Shown: positions 1 to 5,381 of the stretch, piece after piece
How positions within the stretch are numbered: the stretch's first letter is position 1
Layout: each line of letters begins with the position of its first letter
NCBI GenBank assembly: GCA_002292365.1
Contig: DBBU01000068.1
Location: 5,811-11,191 of the forward strand
Source of the DNA: Flammeovirgaceae bacterium UBA976
Lineage (GTDB): Bacteria; Bacteroidota; Bacteroidia; Cytophagales; Cyclobacteriaceae
Direction: 5' to 3'
Length of the DNA: 5,381 bases
Program-made: the position numbers and the translations under genes
The notes under the pieces: model-generated
The model's database searches: none
Seen by the model: only the letters and a program-made list of their open reading frames with translations
What the model was told of the DNA's origin: nothing

Positions 1-941
1 GTTTGTCTGTTTCCTATGTTGATTACTGGCTTTTTAAAGCTTACCGCCTCAATAACACCGCTAGAACTATTTCCTATGATCAGATTAGCAAGCTTCATCG
101 CAGATAGGTACTTAAGTTGCCCCAGGCTTTTTATAACATGATATTTTTTTGTATCAGTGGCAACCAACTGCTCAATATTTTTATTTATAATTCTTCCACC
201 ATCATCAGCATTTGCATATGTAAAAAGTATATTTATACCAGAATGATCTAATACTTTTAAAATTGCTTGTATTCGTAACTCTGAATCAAAGTCACTGAGT
301 GTTTCGGGATGAAATGTAAAAAGTGCAAATGGCTCACTGATTTTCCACTGTAATTTTTTTTCTAAAGCTTCTTTTTCTAGGAGTAACATATTTTGCACAT
401 TATCAATTCCTGGGGCACCAGTGCAAAATACATTCTTTGGCTCCTCTCCCAGCTGAATCACCCTTGCTCTGTATCTCTCTGTGGATGTAAAGTGTATTTG
501 AGCCATTTTTGTAATTGAATGTCGTATTTTTTCATCAATAGCTCCCTCCGTGACCTCCCCACCATGAATGTGAGCAATTGGGATGTTCATTAACATAGCT
601 GTTGTAGCTGCAGCATGTGTCTCGAACCTATCTCCCAATAATAATATGACATCTGGTTGCAATCGCGAATAAGCATCGGACAACAGTATAGTTGCTAACC
701 CTGAGGACTTTGCTTTTGCTTGTTTGCTATCAGCAGCGAGGAGGTTTTCTACTTTTTCGTTAATTACAAAACCATCTTGCTCAATTTGCTGATAAGTAAA
801 GCCAAATTCTTCTGAAGTATGCATCGTTGTCGCAATTAATTGAAGTGTTAAATCTTTCGATGCTTTTATTCTCCTAAGAATTGGTAAGAACAATCCATAT
901 TCAGCTCTGGTACCTGTAACAACACAAATTCGTCTTAACAT
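1..941 (-). CDS. neuC: NeuC/LegG-type UDP-sugar 2-epimerase (hydrolysing), 3' end outside window
   Basis: The frame opens at ATG 941 and stays open to base 1, giving 313 residues. The family is usually about 370-390 residues, so only the C-terminal end is missing. It is a GT-B-fold hydrolysing 2-epimerase that inverts C2 of a UDP-HexNAc and releases UDP. The N-terminus VVTGTRAEYGL (residues 7-17) is typical of NeuC. Other motifs are GDRFE (103-107), HIHGGE (124-129) followed by TEGAIDE and R140-H141, HPET (211-214), and the UDP-binding loop GNSSSG (290-295) with E298. The start overlaps the end of the upstream synthase gene by 7 bases (ATGTTAA). A purine-rich GGGAAG lies 10 bases upstream, a modest ribosome site. 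In NeuC the substrate is UDP-GlcNAc. With a dehydratase, aminotransferase and acetyltransferase in the same operon, the likely substrate is UDP-2,4-diacetamido-2,4,6-trideoxyglucose (LegG role). The family is certain; the substrate is inferred from context. Confidence 0.95.
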   Translation of the reverse strand, partial: MLRRICVVTGTRAEYGLFLPILRRIKASKDLTLQLIATTMHTSEEFGFTYQQIEQDGFVINEKVENLLAADSKQAKAKSSGLATILLSDAYSRLQPDVILLLGDRFETHAAATTAMLMNIPIAHIHGGEVTEGAIDEKIRHSITKMAQIHFTSTERYRARVIQLGEEPKNVFCTGAPGIDNVQNMLLLEKEALEKKLQWKISEPFALFTFHPETLSDFDSELRIQAILKVLDHSGINILFTYANADDGGRIINKNIEQLVATDTKKYHVIKSLGQLKYLSAMKLANLIIGNSSSGVIEAVSFKKPVINIGNRQ

Positions 942-1936
942 ATTTGATCGTCTTCCCTGAACAACCTTTTTGCATTTGTGCCAATTATCTTATCCCACTC
1001 CATCGGACTTATGCCATTTCCTGGTCTTTTAATAGTAACATTATCAGTAGTAAAAACTTCTCCCTCATTGATTGTTCGTTTGGCAACAATACTTTTTCGC
1101 ACAATATGTATATTTTTTAACTCACTCTTACTTGGCTTTTTTTCCCCGTTACCAAGGGCTATCTCGACATTCCTGATGGCTTCAACCATTGCTTTAAATT
1201 CGTGAGGTTCAATACTTGCTTTATGGTCAGGGCCTGGCATCGTTTTATCTAATGTCATGTGTTTTTCAATAATCCGAGCACCCATTGCTACCGCAGCGAT
1301 ATCAACCTCTATGCCAACAGTATGATCTGAATAACCTATTTCTACGCCACACTCATATTTAATAGTTAACATTGCCTTGAGGTTAACGTCTCTCATTGGG
1401 GTTGGGTATTCGGTATTAGCATGCAATATCGTTATATGATTTTTTTTCGTGCCAGAGCTGACTAAAATATTAAGAGCTGCTTTGACTTCTGATAGATCAG
1501 ACATGCCTGTGGATAAAATAATCTGTTTTTGCAATGAACCTACATAACGCAAATAGGGTAAATTAGTGATCTCCCCGCTTGGGATTTTATATATTTCCAT
1601 TCCAAGTTTATTTAATATTTCGATACTTTCGTGATCAAAAGGTGTTGATAAGAATAAAATCTTTCGCATTTTACAGTAAGACATCAATTCCTGGTGTGCC
1701 TGTAGATTCAATTCTAGTTTGCTTAACATTTGGAGCTGGCTTTCGTTCTCTAAAGTTAATCTACTCTGATATTCTGCTTTTTTTGCATTCTTACTGACAA
1801 AATTGATAGCCTTAAATGTTTGAAATTTTACCGCGTCTGCACCAACCTCAACAGCTTTATCTATCAACTGTTTGGCTAAATCTATATCACCATTATGATT
1901 AACTCCTGCTTCAGCAATTATAAATACAGGCCTCAT
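935..1936 (-). CDS. neuB: NeuB/LegI-family nonulosonic acid synthase
   Basis: A 333-residue PEP-dependent sialic-acid-synthase-family enzyme, close to the usual 340. It condenses a 2-acetamido-mannose-type sugar with phosphoenolpyruvate to make a nine-carbon 2-keto acid. The N-terminal TIM barrel begins IIAEAGVNHNGD (6-17), followed by ADAVKFQTF (33-41), KIPSGE (117-122), LSTGMS (141-146) and HANTEYPTP (172-180). GYSDHT (201-206) and EKHMTLD (224-230) carry H205 and H226. Their 21-residue spacing matches the two metal-binding histidines of meningococcal NeuB. MPGPDHKAS (233-241) follows. From about residue 279 there is a C-terminal SAF (antifreeze-like) domain with KRPGNGISP (303-311). The ATG overlaps the acetyltransferase stop as ATGA, with AAAGG 9 bases upstream. 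Context favours 2,4-diacetamido-2,4,6-trideoxymannose as substrate (a LegI role) over ManNAc. The sequence alone does not separate these reliably. PseI is less likely, because the neighbouring hydrolase is of NeuC type and not PseG type. Confidence 0.96.
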   Translation of the reverse strand: MRPVFIIAEAGVNHNGDIDLAKQLIDKAVEVGADAVKFQTFKAINFVSKNAKKAEYQSRLTLENESQLQMLSKLELNLQAHQELMSYCKMRKILFLSTPFDHESIEILNKLGMEIYKIPSGEITNLPYLRYVGSLQKQIILSTGMSDLSEVKAALNILVSSGTKKNHITILHANTEYPTPMRDVNLKAMLTIKYECGVEIGYSDHTVGIEVDIAAVAMGARIIEKHMTLDKTMPGPDHKASIEPHEFKAMVEAIRNVEIALGNGEKKPSKSELKNIHIVRKSIVAKRTINEGEVFTTDNVTIKRPGNGISPMEWDKIIGTNAKRLFREDDQIC

Positions 1937-2526
1937 TTTTGCTGACCTTTAAATAACGAGTTTGCCTTTATAAACGATTTAGGAGGAATGACCGTGCCCT
2001 CTATACACACGGCGTTACTACCTAAAAATGAACCCTCACCAATCATTGTTTGACCGTTCAGCACTGCAGATGTAGAAATATGGCAATGCGATTTTATGAC
2101 AGCATCATGCTCAATAAGTGCTTTAGAGTTTATTATGCAGTTCATCCCTACATTTACTCGAGCATTTATCAGAACATCATGCATAATAATCGATCCTAAT
2201 CCGATATTGGCATGTTTTGAAACATACGCTCTAGGTGAAACAACAGTTGCTATTCGAGCATTTGCATTTTGCAATTTATTAAATATATTTTTTCGTAGCT
2301 CATGTATTCCTATTTGCCCTACTGTTACCAAAAATTGGTAGTCCTGCTGGGCTAAATTATGGATATCATCATCCCTGCCGATAATTTTATACCCCAATAA
2401 ATCTTCACCAAGACATTTTTTACTATCTAAAATCCCAACTATCTCAAAATTATCACATTGTTCTATTACATCAATACATGAATTGCAGTGACTACCACCA
2501 CCCACTAAAATTAACTTTGATTTCAA
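1933..2526 (-). CDS. neuD: NeuD/PglD-type sugar N-acetyltransferase (LegH role)
   Basis: A 197-residue acetyltransferase of the NeuD/PglD family. It has an N-terminal Rossmann-like UDP-sugar-binding part with LILVGGGSHC (5-14) and SCIDVIE, then VTVGQIG (67-73). From about residue 95 a left-handed beta-helix of hexapeptide repeats follows (HANIGLGSIIM, VNVGMNCIIN, MIGEGSFLGSNAV). H140-D141 in ALIEHD is the expected catalytic base pair, and HIS at 149-151 is the usual second conserved site. PglD-type enzymes transfer acetyl from acetyl-CoA to the 4-amino group of a UDP-4-amino-sugar. The aminotransferase immediately upstream would supply exactly that substrate. NeuD in sialic acid loci acts differently (O-acetylation), so the neu symbol names the family only. 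The start is a TTG overlapping the aminotransferase stop (TTGA). No Met codon occurs in frame before residue 116, and a GGAG site lies 7 bases upstream. Confidence 0.92.
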   Translation of the reverse strand: MKSKLILVGGGSHCNSCIDVIEQCDNFEIVGILDSKKCLGEDLLGYKIIGRDDDIHNLAQQDYQFLVTVGQIGIHELRKNIFNKLQNANARIATVVSPRAYVSKHANIGLGSIIMHDVLINARVNVGMNCIINSKALIEHDAVIKSHCHISTSAVLNGQTMIGEGSFLGSNAVCIEGTVIPPKSFIKANSLFKGQQK

Positions 2527-3668
2527 AACCTAGCTCCACTTGGAATATTAACAACACGCTCCTCTAACCAAAGAGCATTCTCAAGATCATCTGTATGATA
2601 TTTGTTAAACATTTTTAATTTGTTCATTAAGCGCCATATTGGCCTCGTCATAACACCCGCATCATTTGTTTGATTCAAAAAGTCATCTCGAATTGACTTG
2701 TTTTCAAGCAAAATTGCGTTAAGCCAATGATTTTGTTTTGTTTCGTTGAGAGCTTTAGCAAATACAATGCTTTTTTCTTCGAAAAAAGCATTGTATTCTT
2801 CTGCAAGAAGTCGCTTGTTGTCCAATATAATGTCTAAACTTTCCATTTGGGCGCAACCAAGAGCTGCATTAATATTCGGTAAGCGGTAGTTAAACGCCTC
2901 ATCATCATGAATAAATTCATATGGATGCGCCAACTTAGCTGTAGTAGTAATATGTTTAGCCTTTTTTGCTAATGTAGGATCGTTCGTAACAATTATCCCC
3001 CCACCTCCGGAAGTAATAACTTTATTACCATTAAAGCTAAAAACACCAAATTCTCCAAATGTACCTGTATGTTGCTCTTGATAATAACTTCCCAAACTTT
3101 CTGCAGCATCCTCCACTAAAGCCAGGTTAAATTCCTTACAGATATCCGCAATCTCTTTTATCCTACAAGGTCTGCCAAAAGTATGCATCGGCAGCACTGC
3201 TGATATCTTGTTTCCTGTTTTTTTGTTAAAACAGTATCCATTTCGCTGCTCAGTGTATTCATCAATAAATTTTTGCAAGCTATTTGGACTCAGGCCCATA
3301 GTATCTATATCTACATCAACAAAAATTGGATTTGCATCACAATATCTAATTGCATTACAAGTAGCTACAAAAGTTAGGGGCTGGGTAATTACTTCCGTAC
3401 CTCTCTGTACACCAACCAACTTGAGCGCCACATGTAGTCCTGCTGTACCATTGACGCTGGCTATAGCATATTTAGCGCCTGTATAAACTTTGATCATATT
3501 TTCGAAACGATCAACAAATTTGCCAACTGATGATACAAATGTAGTATCGATGCATTCGTTCAGATATCTTTTTTCATTACCCATGAATACCGGCTGGTGA
3601 AGAGCTAGTATTTCATCACTATCAAATAATTTTTTTATGAACTTAATTACCTCATCTATACATTCCAC
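2523..3668 (-). CDS. legC: LegC-family PLP aminotransferase
   Basis: A 381-residue fold-type I aminotransferase of the DegT/DnrJ/EryC1 (sugar) class, of normal length. It installs an amino group, usually from glutamate, at C4 of a 4-keto-6-deoxy nucleotide sugar. Visible features are LHQPVFMGNEKRYL (23-36), VSSVGKFVDRFE (45-56), the PLP-phosphate loop NGTAGLH (73-79), LTFVATCNAI (98-107), VEDAAESLGS (185-194) with D187 for the pyridine nitrogen, SFNGNK (211-216) with the Schiff-base lysine K216, TSGGGG (219-224), and NYRLPNINAALG (260-271). The HxPVF-GNE start and SFNGNK-TSGGGG are what I recall of the LegC subfamily. PglE- and PseC-type enzymes lack this pattern. The start is GTG 3668. A frame stop at 3677-3675 rules out an earlier one, and GAGGG sits 9 bases upstream. 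It overlaps the dehydratase stop by one base (TAGTG). The gene contains a perfect inverted repeat at codons about 290-303. Confidence 0.94.
   Translation of the reverse strand: MECIDEVIKFIKKLFDSDEILALHQPVFMGNEKRYLNECIDTTFVSSVGKFVDRFENMIKVYTGAKYAIASVNGTAGLHVALKLVGVQRGTEVITQPLTFVATCNAIRYCDANPIFVDVDIDTMGLSPNSLQKFIDEYTEQRNGYCFNKKTGNKISAVLPMHTFGRPCRIKEIADICKEFNLALVEDAAESLGSYYQEQHTGTFGEFGVFSFNGNKVITSGGGGIIVTNDPTLAKKAKHITTTAKLAHPYEFIHDDEAFNYRLPNINAALGCAQMESLDIILDNKRLLAEEYNAFFEEKSIVFAKALNETKQNHWLNAILLENKSIRDDFLNQTNDAGVMTRPIWRLMNKLKMFNKYHTDDLENALWLEERVVNIPSGARF
2534..2537 (-). promoter_or_regulatory. Shine-Dalgarno GGAG for the TTG start of neuD
   Basis: GGAG lies exactly 7 bases before TTG 2526-2524, inside the last codons of the aminotransferase gene. 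It fixes the rare TTG as the start. This start gives the family's expected N-terminus (a few residues before the GGGSH loop), and no ATG or GTG alternative fits. Confidence 0.75.
2761..2797. repeat. Perfect 17-bp inverted repeat with a 3-base loop inside legC
   Basis: Bases 2761-2777 are the exact reverse complement of 2781-2797, separated by TTC at 2778-2780. The flanking pair 2760/2798 does not match. In the mRNA it would be a 17-bp stem with a GAA loop and 4 G-C pairs. It encodes residues YNAFFEEKSIVF of the aminotransferase, without a frame break. No U-tract follows the stem on the coding strand, so it does not look like an intrinsic terminator. The structure is read directly; any function is unknown. 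Confidence 0.9.
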
Positions 3669-4858
3669 TACATTTTACCCTCGAGGTATTTACCAGTATC
3701 TTTGTGAGAAAATTCTGGTAAAGTTTTTTTAAGTAATTCTAAAATTTGTTTTTTTGTCCAATGTTTATTCAGTCGCATCCTCTGAATTTCGTCATCAAAA
3801 AAGGTCAGCTTCCTTTCATCATAATTTGGATTATTTTTAATAACACCGATATTTTTAAATAATGAGAAGTCAACTTTCTCCTTATCTGTAAAAAACTCTT
3901 CGAAGTACTTTTCACCAGTTGTGTCACTTTCGCTAAATAAACATGGCCACTCTCCTTTTTTGGGTAAGCTTGCAATAAGCTGTCTAGCCTCTTCTTCGGT
4001 TTCGCAGACACGAGCGCGAAATCCCAGCCTATCTAGAAGTCTTGTGGCTATTTCTGAAAATGGTATTAAGTGCAATTCTTCATGAAGTTTCGGAAAAAAA
4101 ATATCTCGATTTTTACCAAAGATACAGCTCATTAAGCAAAGCTCACCAGATTCTTTTGGTGTAATAAAATACCGTTGAATATCCACTGGTGCAACAATCG
4201 GTTGTTGCTTTTTTATCCGCTGGTTGAAGCTATGCAACAGGGAGCCGTCAGAAAAAGCGACATTTGCAAATCGTGCTGTTGATGTATCAATTTGTGTGCT
4301 TTTTCTGGTTAAATACATTTCCATAATACGTTTTGAAGCACCCATTATGTTAATAGGATTTGTTGCTTTGTCTGTCGATACGCAGAAATATTTTTTTACA
4401 CCATATTTTATTGATTGAGAAATAGTCTTATCTGTATTTCTTACATTTACATCAATCATACGCATTAATGTAAAAGGATCTCTTTCACTTCTGACATGCT
4501 TCAACGCTGATAAGTTTAAGACATAGTCATATTGACCATCGCTATCGATAAATAAATCATACTCTATAGAACCGATGTCAAGAGAAAATGTCTCAAAATC
4601 TCCATCTATATAGCCCTCAGAACTTCTGATATCCCTTACAAGCTCTACCATATTATTTTCACTAATATCGATAACATGAAGTTTTTTTGGATTTCGCTTA
4701 AAAATTTCTTTAACGACTGCTTGACCAATGGAACCGGCCCCTCCTAGCACCAAGAAACTTGAGTGTTTCACAATATATGACAGTTCGACATCATATTTCT
4801 CTACATCTTGTCTAAACAGCTCGTATTTTCTGTCTATCAGCTCTAATATGGAATTCAT
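3668..4858 (-). CDS. Soluble CapD/PglF-type UDP-N-acetylglucosamine 4,6-dehydratase
   Basis: A 396-residue extended short-chain dehydrogenase/reductase, expected to convert UDP-GlcNAc to the 4-keto-6-deoxy sugar in the cytoplasm as the first pathway step. After a 30-residue helical leader (ELIDRKYELFRQD) comes the NAD-binding loop LVLGGAGSIG (36-45), then VIDISENN (62-69), LNLSALKHVRSERDP (114-128) and VSTDKATNPINIMGASK (160-176). T162-D163-K164 match the catalytic triplet known from PglF. The usual active-site Tyr is Met (M172), followed by K176, as in the large WbpM/PglF enzymes. ARFANVAFSDGS (195-206) and QRYFITPKESGE (228-239) are CapD-family motifs. There are no membrane segments. The C-terminal 140 residues, including WPCLFSESDTTGEKYFEEF (304-322), form an extension that I recall from a subfamily of about 390-400 residues in nonulosonate loci. 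The ATG is the only Met near the start; an AAGG lies 12 bases upstream, rather far. It fills the LegB role although it is not a classical LegB. A UDP substrate is inferred. Confidence 0.9.
   Translation of the reverse strand: MNSILELIDRKYELFRQDVEKYDVELSYIVKHSSFLVLGGAGSIGQAVVKEIFKRNPKKLHVIDISENNMVELVRDIRSSEGYIDGDFETFSLDIGSIEYDLFIDSDGQYDYVLNLSALKHVRSERDPFTLMRMIDVNVRNTDKTISQSIKYGVKKYFCVSTDKATNPINIMGASKRIMEMYLTRKSTQIDTSTARFANVAFSDGSLLHSFNQRIKKQQPIVAPVDIQRYFITPKESGELCLMSCIFGKNRDIFFPKLHEELHLIPFSEIATRLLDRLGFRARVCETEEEARQLIASLPKKGEWPCLFSESDTTGEKYFEEFFTDKEKVDFSLFKNIGVIKNNPNYDERKLTFFDDEIQRMRLNKHWTKKQILELLKKTLPEFSHKDTGKYLEGKM
3678..3682 (-). promoter_or_regulatory. Shine-Dalgarno GAGGG for the GTG start of legC
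   Basis: GAGGG lies 9 bases before GTG 3668-3666, within the end of the dehydratase gene. The aminotransferase frame has a stop at 3677-3675, so GTG is the first usable start and this site supports it. Confidence 0.7.
4191..4214 (+). repeat. Small hairpin followed by T6 on the non-coding strand, inside the dehydratase gene
   Basis: GCAACAA (4191-4197) pairs with TTGTTGC (4202-4208) around a TCGG loop, and six T follow directly (4209-4214). On the plus strand this has the layout of a weak intrinsic terminator facing antisense transcription. On the coding strand it simply encodes KKQQPIVA. The stem is short with only 3 G-C pairs, so it may be chance. Confidence 0.3.
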
Positions 4859-4943
4859 TTGTATGATATGCCTTAAATTTATATTTCAAGTGTATTATTT
4901 CTGATTTCAACATTCACTAAACATTATTACTTTTTATAAGTCA
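4859..4943 (-). other. 85-base intergenic gap upstream of the dehydratase gene
   Basis: This very AT-rich gap is the only real one in the window. I see no hairpin with a T-tract, so transcription from the SGNH gene could continue into the operon. On the minus strand there is a TTGAAA at 4910-4905 and a TATAAA at 4883-4878. Their 21-base spacing is too long for a convincing sigma-70 promoter. TTGAAAT occurs twice (from 4910 and from 4889) as a short direct repeat, possibly chance. AAGG at 4874-4871 is the only ribosome-site candidate, 12 bases before ATG 4858. A promoter here is possible but not shown. Confidence 0.3.
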
Positions 4944-5381
4944 TCAATCTCTATGGGTTGTCTTATTTAAAACACTTAAAATTTTAGCGCATAGATAATT
5001 AGCAACTTCTTTGTGACCCTTAGTGCTCAGATGATGGCCGTCCGTTATAAAACAACTATCATCAATAGTCGGTAATTTTACGAAGTTTGCATTATACATG
5101 TCATCCAATGCATTGTTATAATTAGCTATCTTCCTCAATGCTCCAGGCAGGTGATCCTCGAGATAGGTCGCAGATACAATTTCAACCCATAGAACAGGGC
5201 ATAAAAATTTTGATTTCACTTTCTCAATATTTTTTTAAATAAATCAATTGGACCATAAGAGGTAAATCGGTATTTTATTAAAAAACTTAATAACTTATCG
5301 CCAAATCTCTTATTTAATTTAGTGGTTAATTTAAGCGATAACTTTAGAAAAGTTTCATTTTTTTTGCTGCTCGAGGTGCAC
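4944..5381 (-). pseudogene. SGNH/GDSL-type hydrolase, 3' part, apparently frameshifted twice
   Basis: Three reading frames joined in order make one plausible SGNH hydrolase C-terminal half. Frame one starts at the window edge and reads APRAAKK (5379-5359), preceded by a codon ending GT that may be Cys. It then hits TAA at 5346-5344. Frame two continues NETFLKLSLKLTTKLNKR to YGPIDLFKK (5359-5231) and would stop at TGA 5218-5216. Frame three continues NIEKVKSKFLCPVLWVEI and runs to TGA 4946-4944. It contains IANYNNAL and the block-V motif TDGHHLSTKGH, whose Asp and second His fit the DxxH of the catalytic triad. The switches fall in A-tracts: A8 (5365-5358) and A7 (5236-5230). One extra A in each would restore a single frame. 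The Gly-Asp-Ser nucleophile block would lie beyond the window. Family members act as esterases or acyl-transfer enzymes; the substrate is unknown. It could be a decayed gene, a phase-variable one, or a sequence error. The 91-residue frame from GTG 5219 is the longest intact piece. Confidence 0.7.

Noticed and set aside
978..1205. Plus-strand open frames opposite the operon genes (also at 1579-1797, 2096-2341, 3208-3486 and 4224-4418), and the minus-strand frame at 3805-4011
   Set aside because: They lie wholly inside well-supported minus-strand genes and show no recognisable motifs; they are shadows of the real genes.
935..1936. Pseudaminic acid synthase (PseI) as the identity of the NeuB-family gene
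   Set aside because: The pathway neighbour is a NeuC-type hydrolysing 2-epimerase and not a PseG-type hydrolase. The acetyltransferase is of NeuD/PglD type and not PseH, and the dehydratase is not a Tyr-type PseB.
4878..4910. Sigma-70 promoter TTGAAA / TATAAA before the dehydratase gene
   Set aside because: The spacing is 21 bases and the region is so AT-rich that such hexamers are expected by chance. It is mentioned only in the gap entry.
5216..5219. GTG 5219 as a true start of an independent 91-residue protein, coupled to the upstream stop by GTGA
   Set aside because: The protein would begin in the middle of an SGNH domain, without the nucleophile block. The upstream frame continues the same domain, so a broken gene explains it better.
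5228..5239. Programmed -1 ribosomal frameshift at TTTAAAAAAAT in the SGNH gene
   Set aside because: The codon phase (TTT AAA AAA ATA) does not give a classical X XXY YYZ slippery heptamer, and no clear downstream stem was seen. A second similar break upstream argues for tract-length change instead.
5275..5293. Inverted repeat TTATTAA / TTAATAA
   Set aside because: The arms are only A and T, 7 bp, within AT-rich coding remnants, so likely chance.

Overview
This AT-rich window holds part of a surface-sugar (nonulosonic acid) biosynthesis operon. Every supported gene lies on the minus strand and is read from high to low coordinates. Low GC, GTG and TTG starts, Shine-Dalgarno sites and tightly overlapping genes point to a bacterium with an O-antigen, capsule or flagellin-glycosylation locus. 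The proteins look proteobacterial, possibly a marine gammaproteobacterium of the Vibrio/Shewanella kind, but the taxon is a guess.

In transcription order: (1) 5381-4944, the C-terminal part of an SGNH/GDSL-type hydrolase, cut by the window edge and apparently broken by two frameshifts in A-tracts. (2) 4943-4859, an 85-base gap with no clear terminator. (3) 4858-3668, a soluble CapD/PglF-type UDP-GlcNAc 4,6-dehydratase. (4) 3668-2523, a LegC-family PLP aminotransferase. (5) 2526-1933, a NeuD/PglD-type acetyltransferase. (6) 1936-935, a NeuB-family nonulosonate synthase. (7) 941-1, a NeuC-family hydrolysing 2-epimerase that runs off the window with 313 residues visible. The last five genes overlap by 1, 4, 4 and 7 bases, so they almost certainly form one translationally coupled operon. 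No stretch over 300 bases lacks a gene.

Together the five enzymes form a nearly complete route to a 5,7-diacetamido-3,5,7,9-tetradeoxy-nonulosonic acid (legionaminic acid or an epimer). UDP-GlcNAc is dehydrated to the 4-keto-6-deoxy sugar, aminated at C4 and N-acetylated to UDP-diNAc-bacillosamine. NeuC then hydrolyses and 2-epimerises this to 2,4-diacetamido-2,4,6-trideoxymannose, and NeuB condenses that with PEP. The CMP-sugar synthetase (neuA/legF type) and the transferases are not in the window. The neuB/neuC/neuD homologues would usually be labelled sialic acid genes. The dehydratase and aminotransferase next to them argue for a legionaminic-type sugar instead.

The most unusual observations are the twice-frameshifted SGNH gene, a perfect 17-bp inverted repeat inside the aminotransferase gene, and the use of a soluble Met-type (WbpM/PglF-like) dehydratase in the LegB role.
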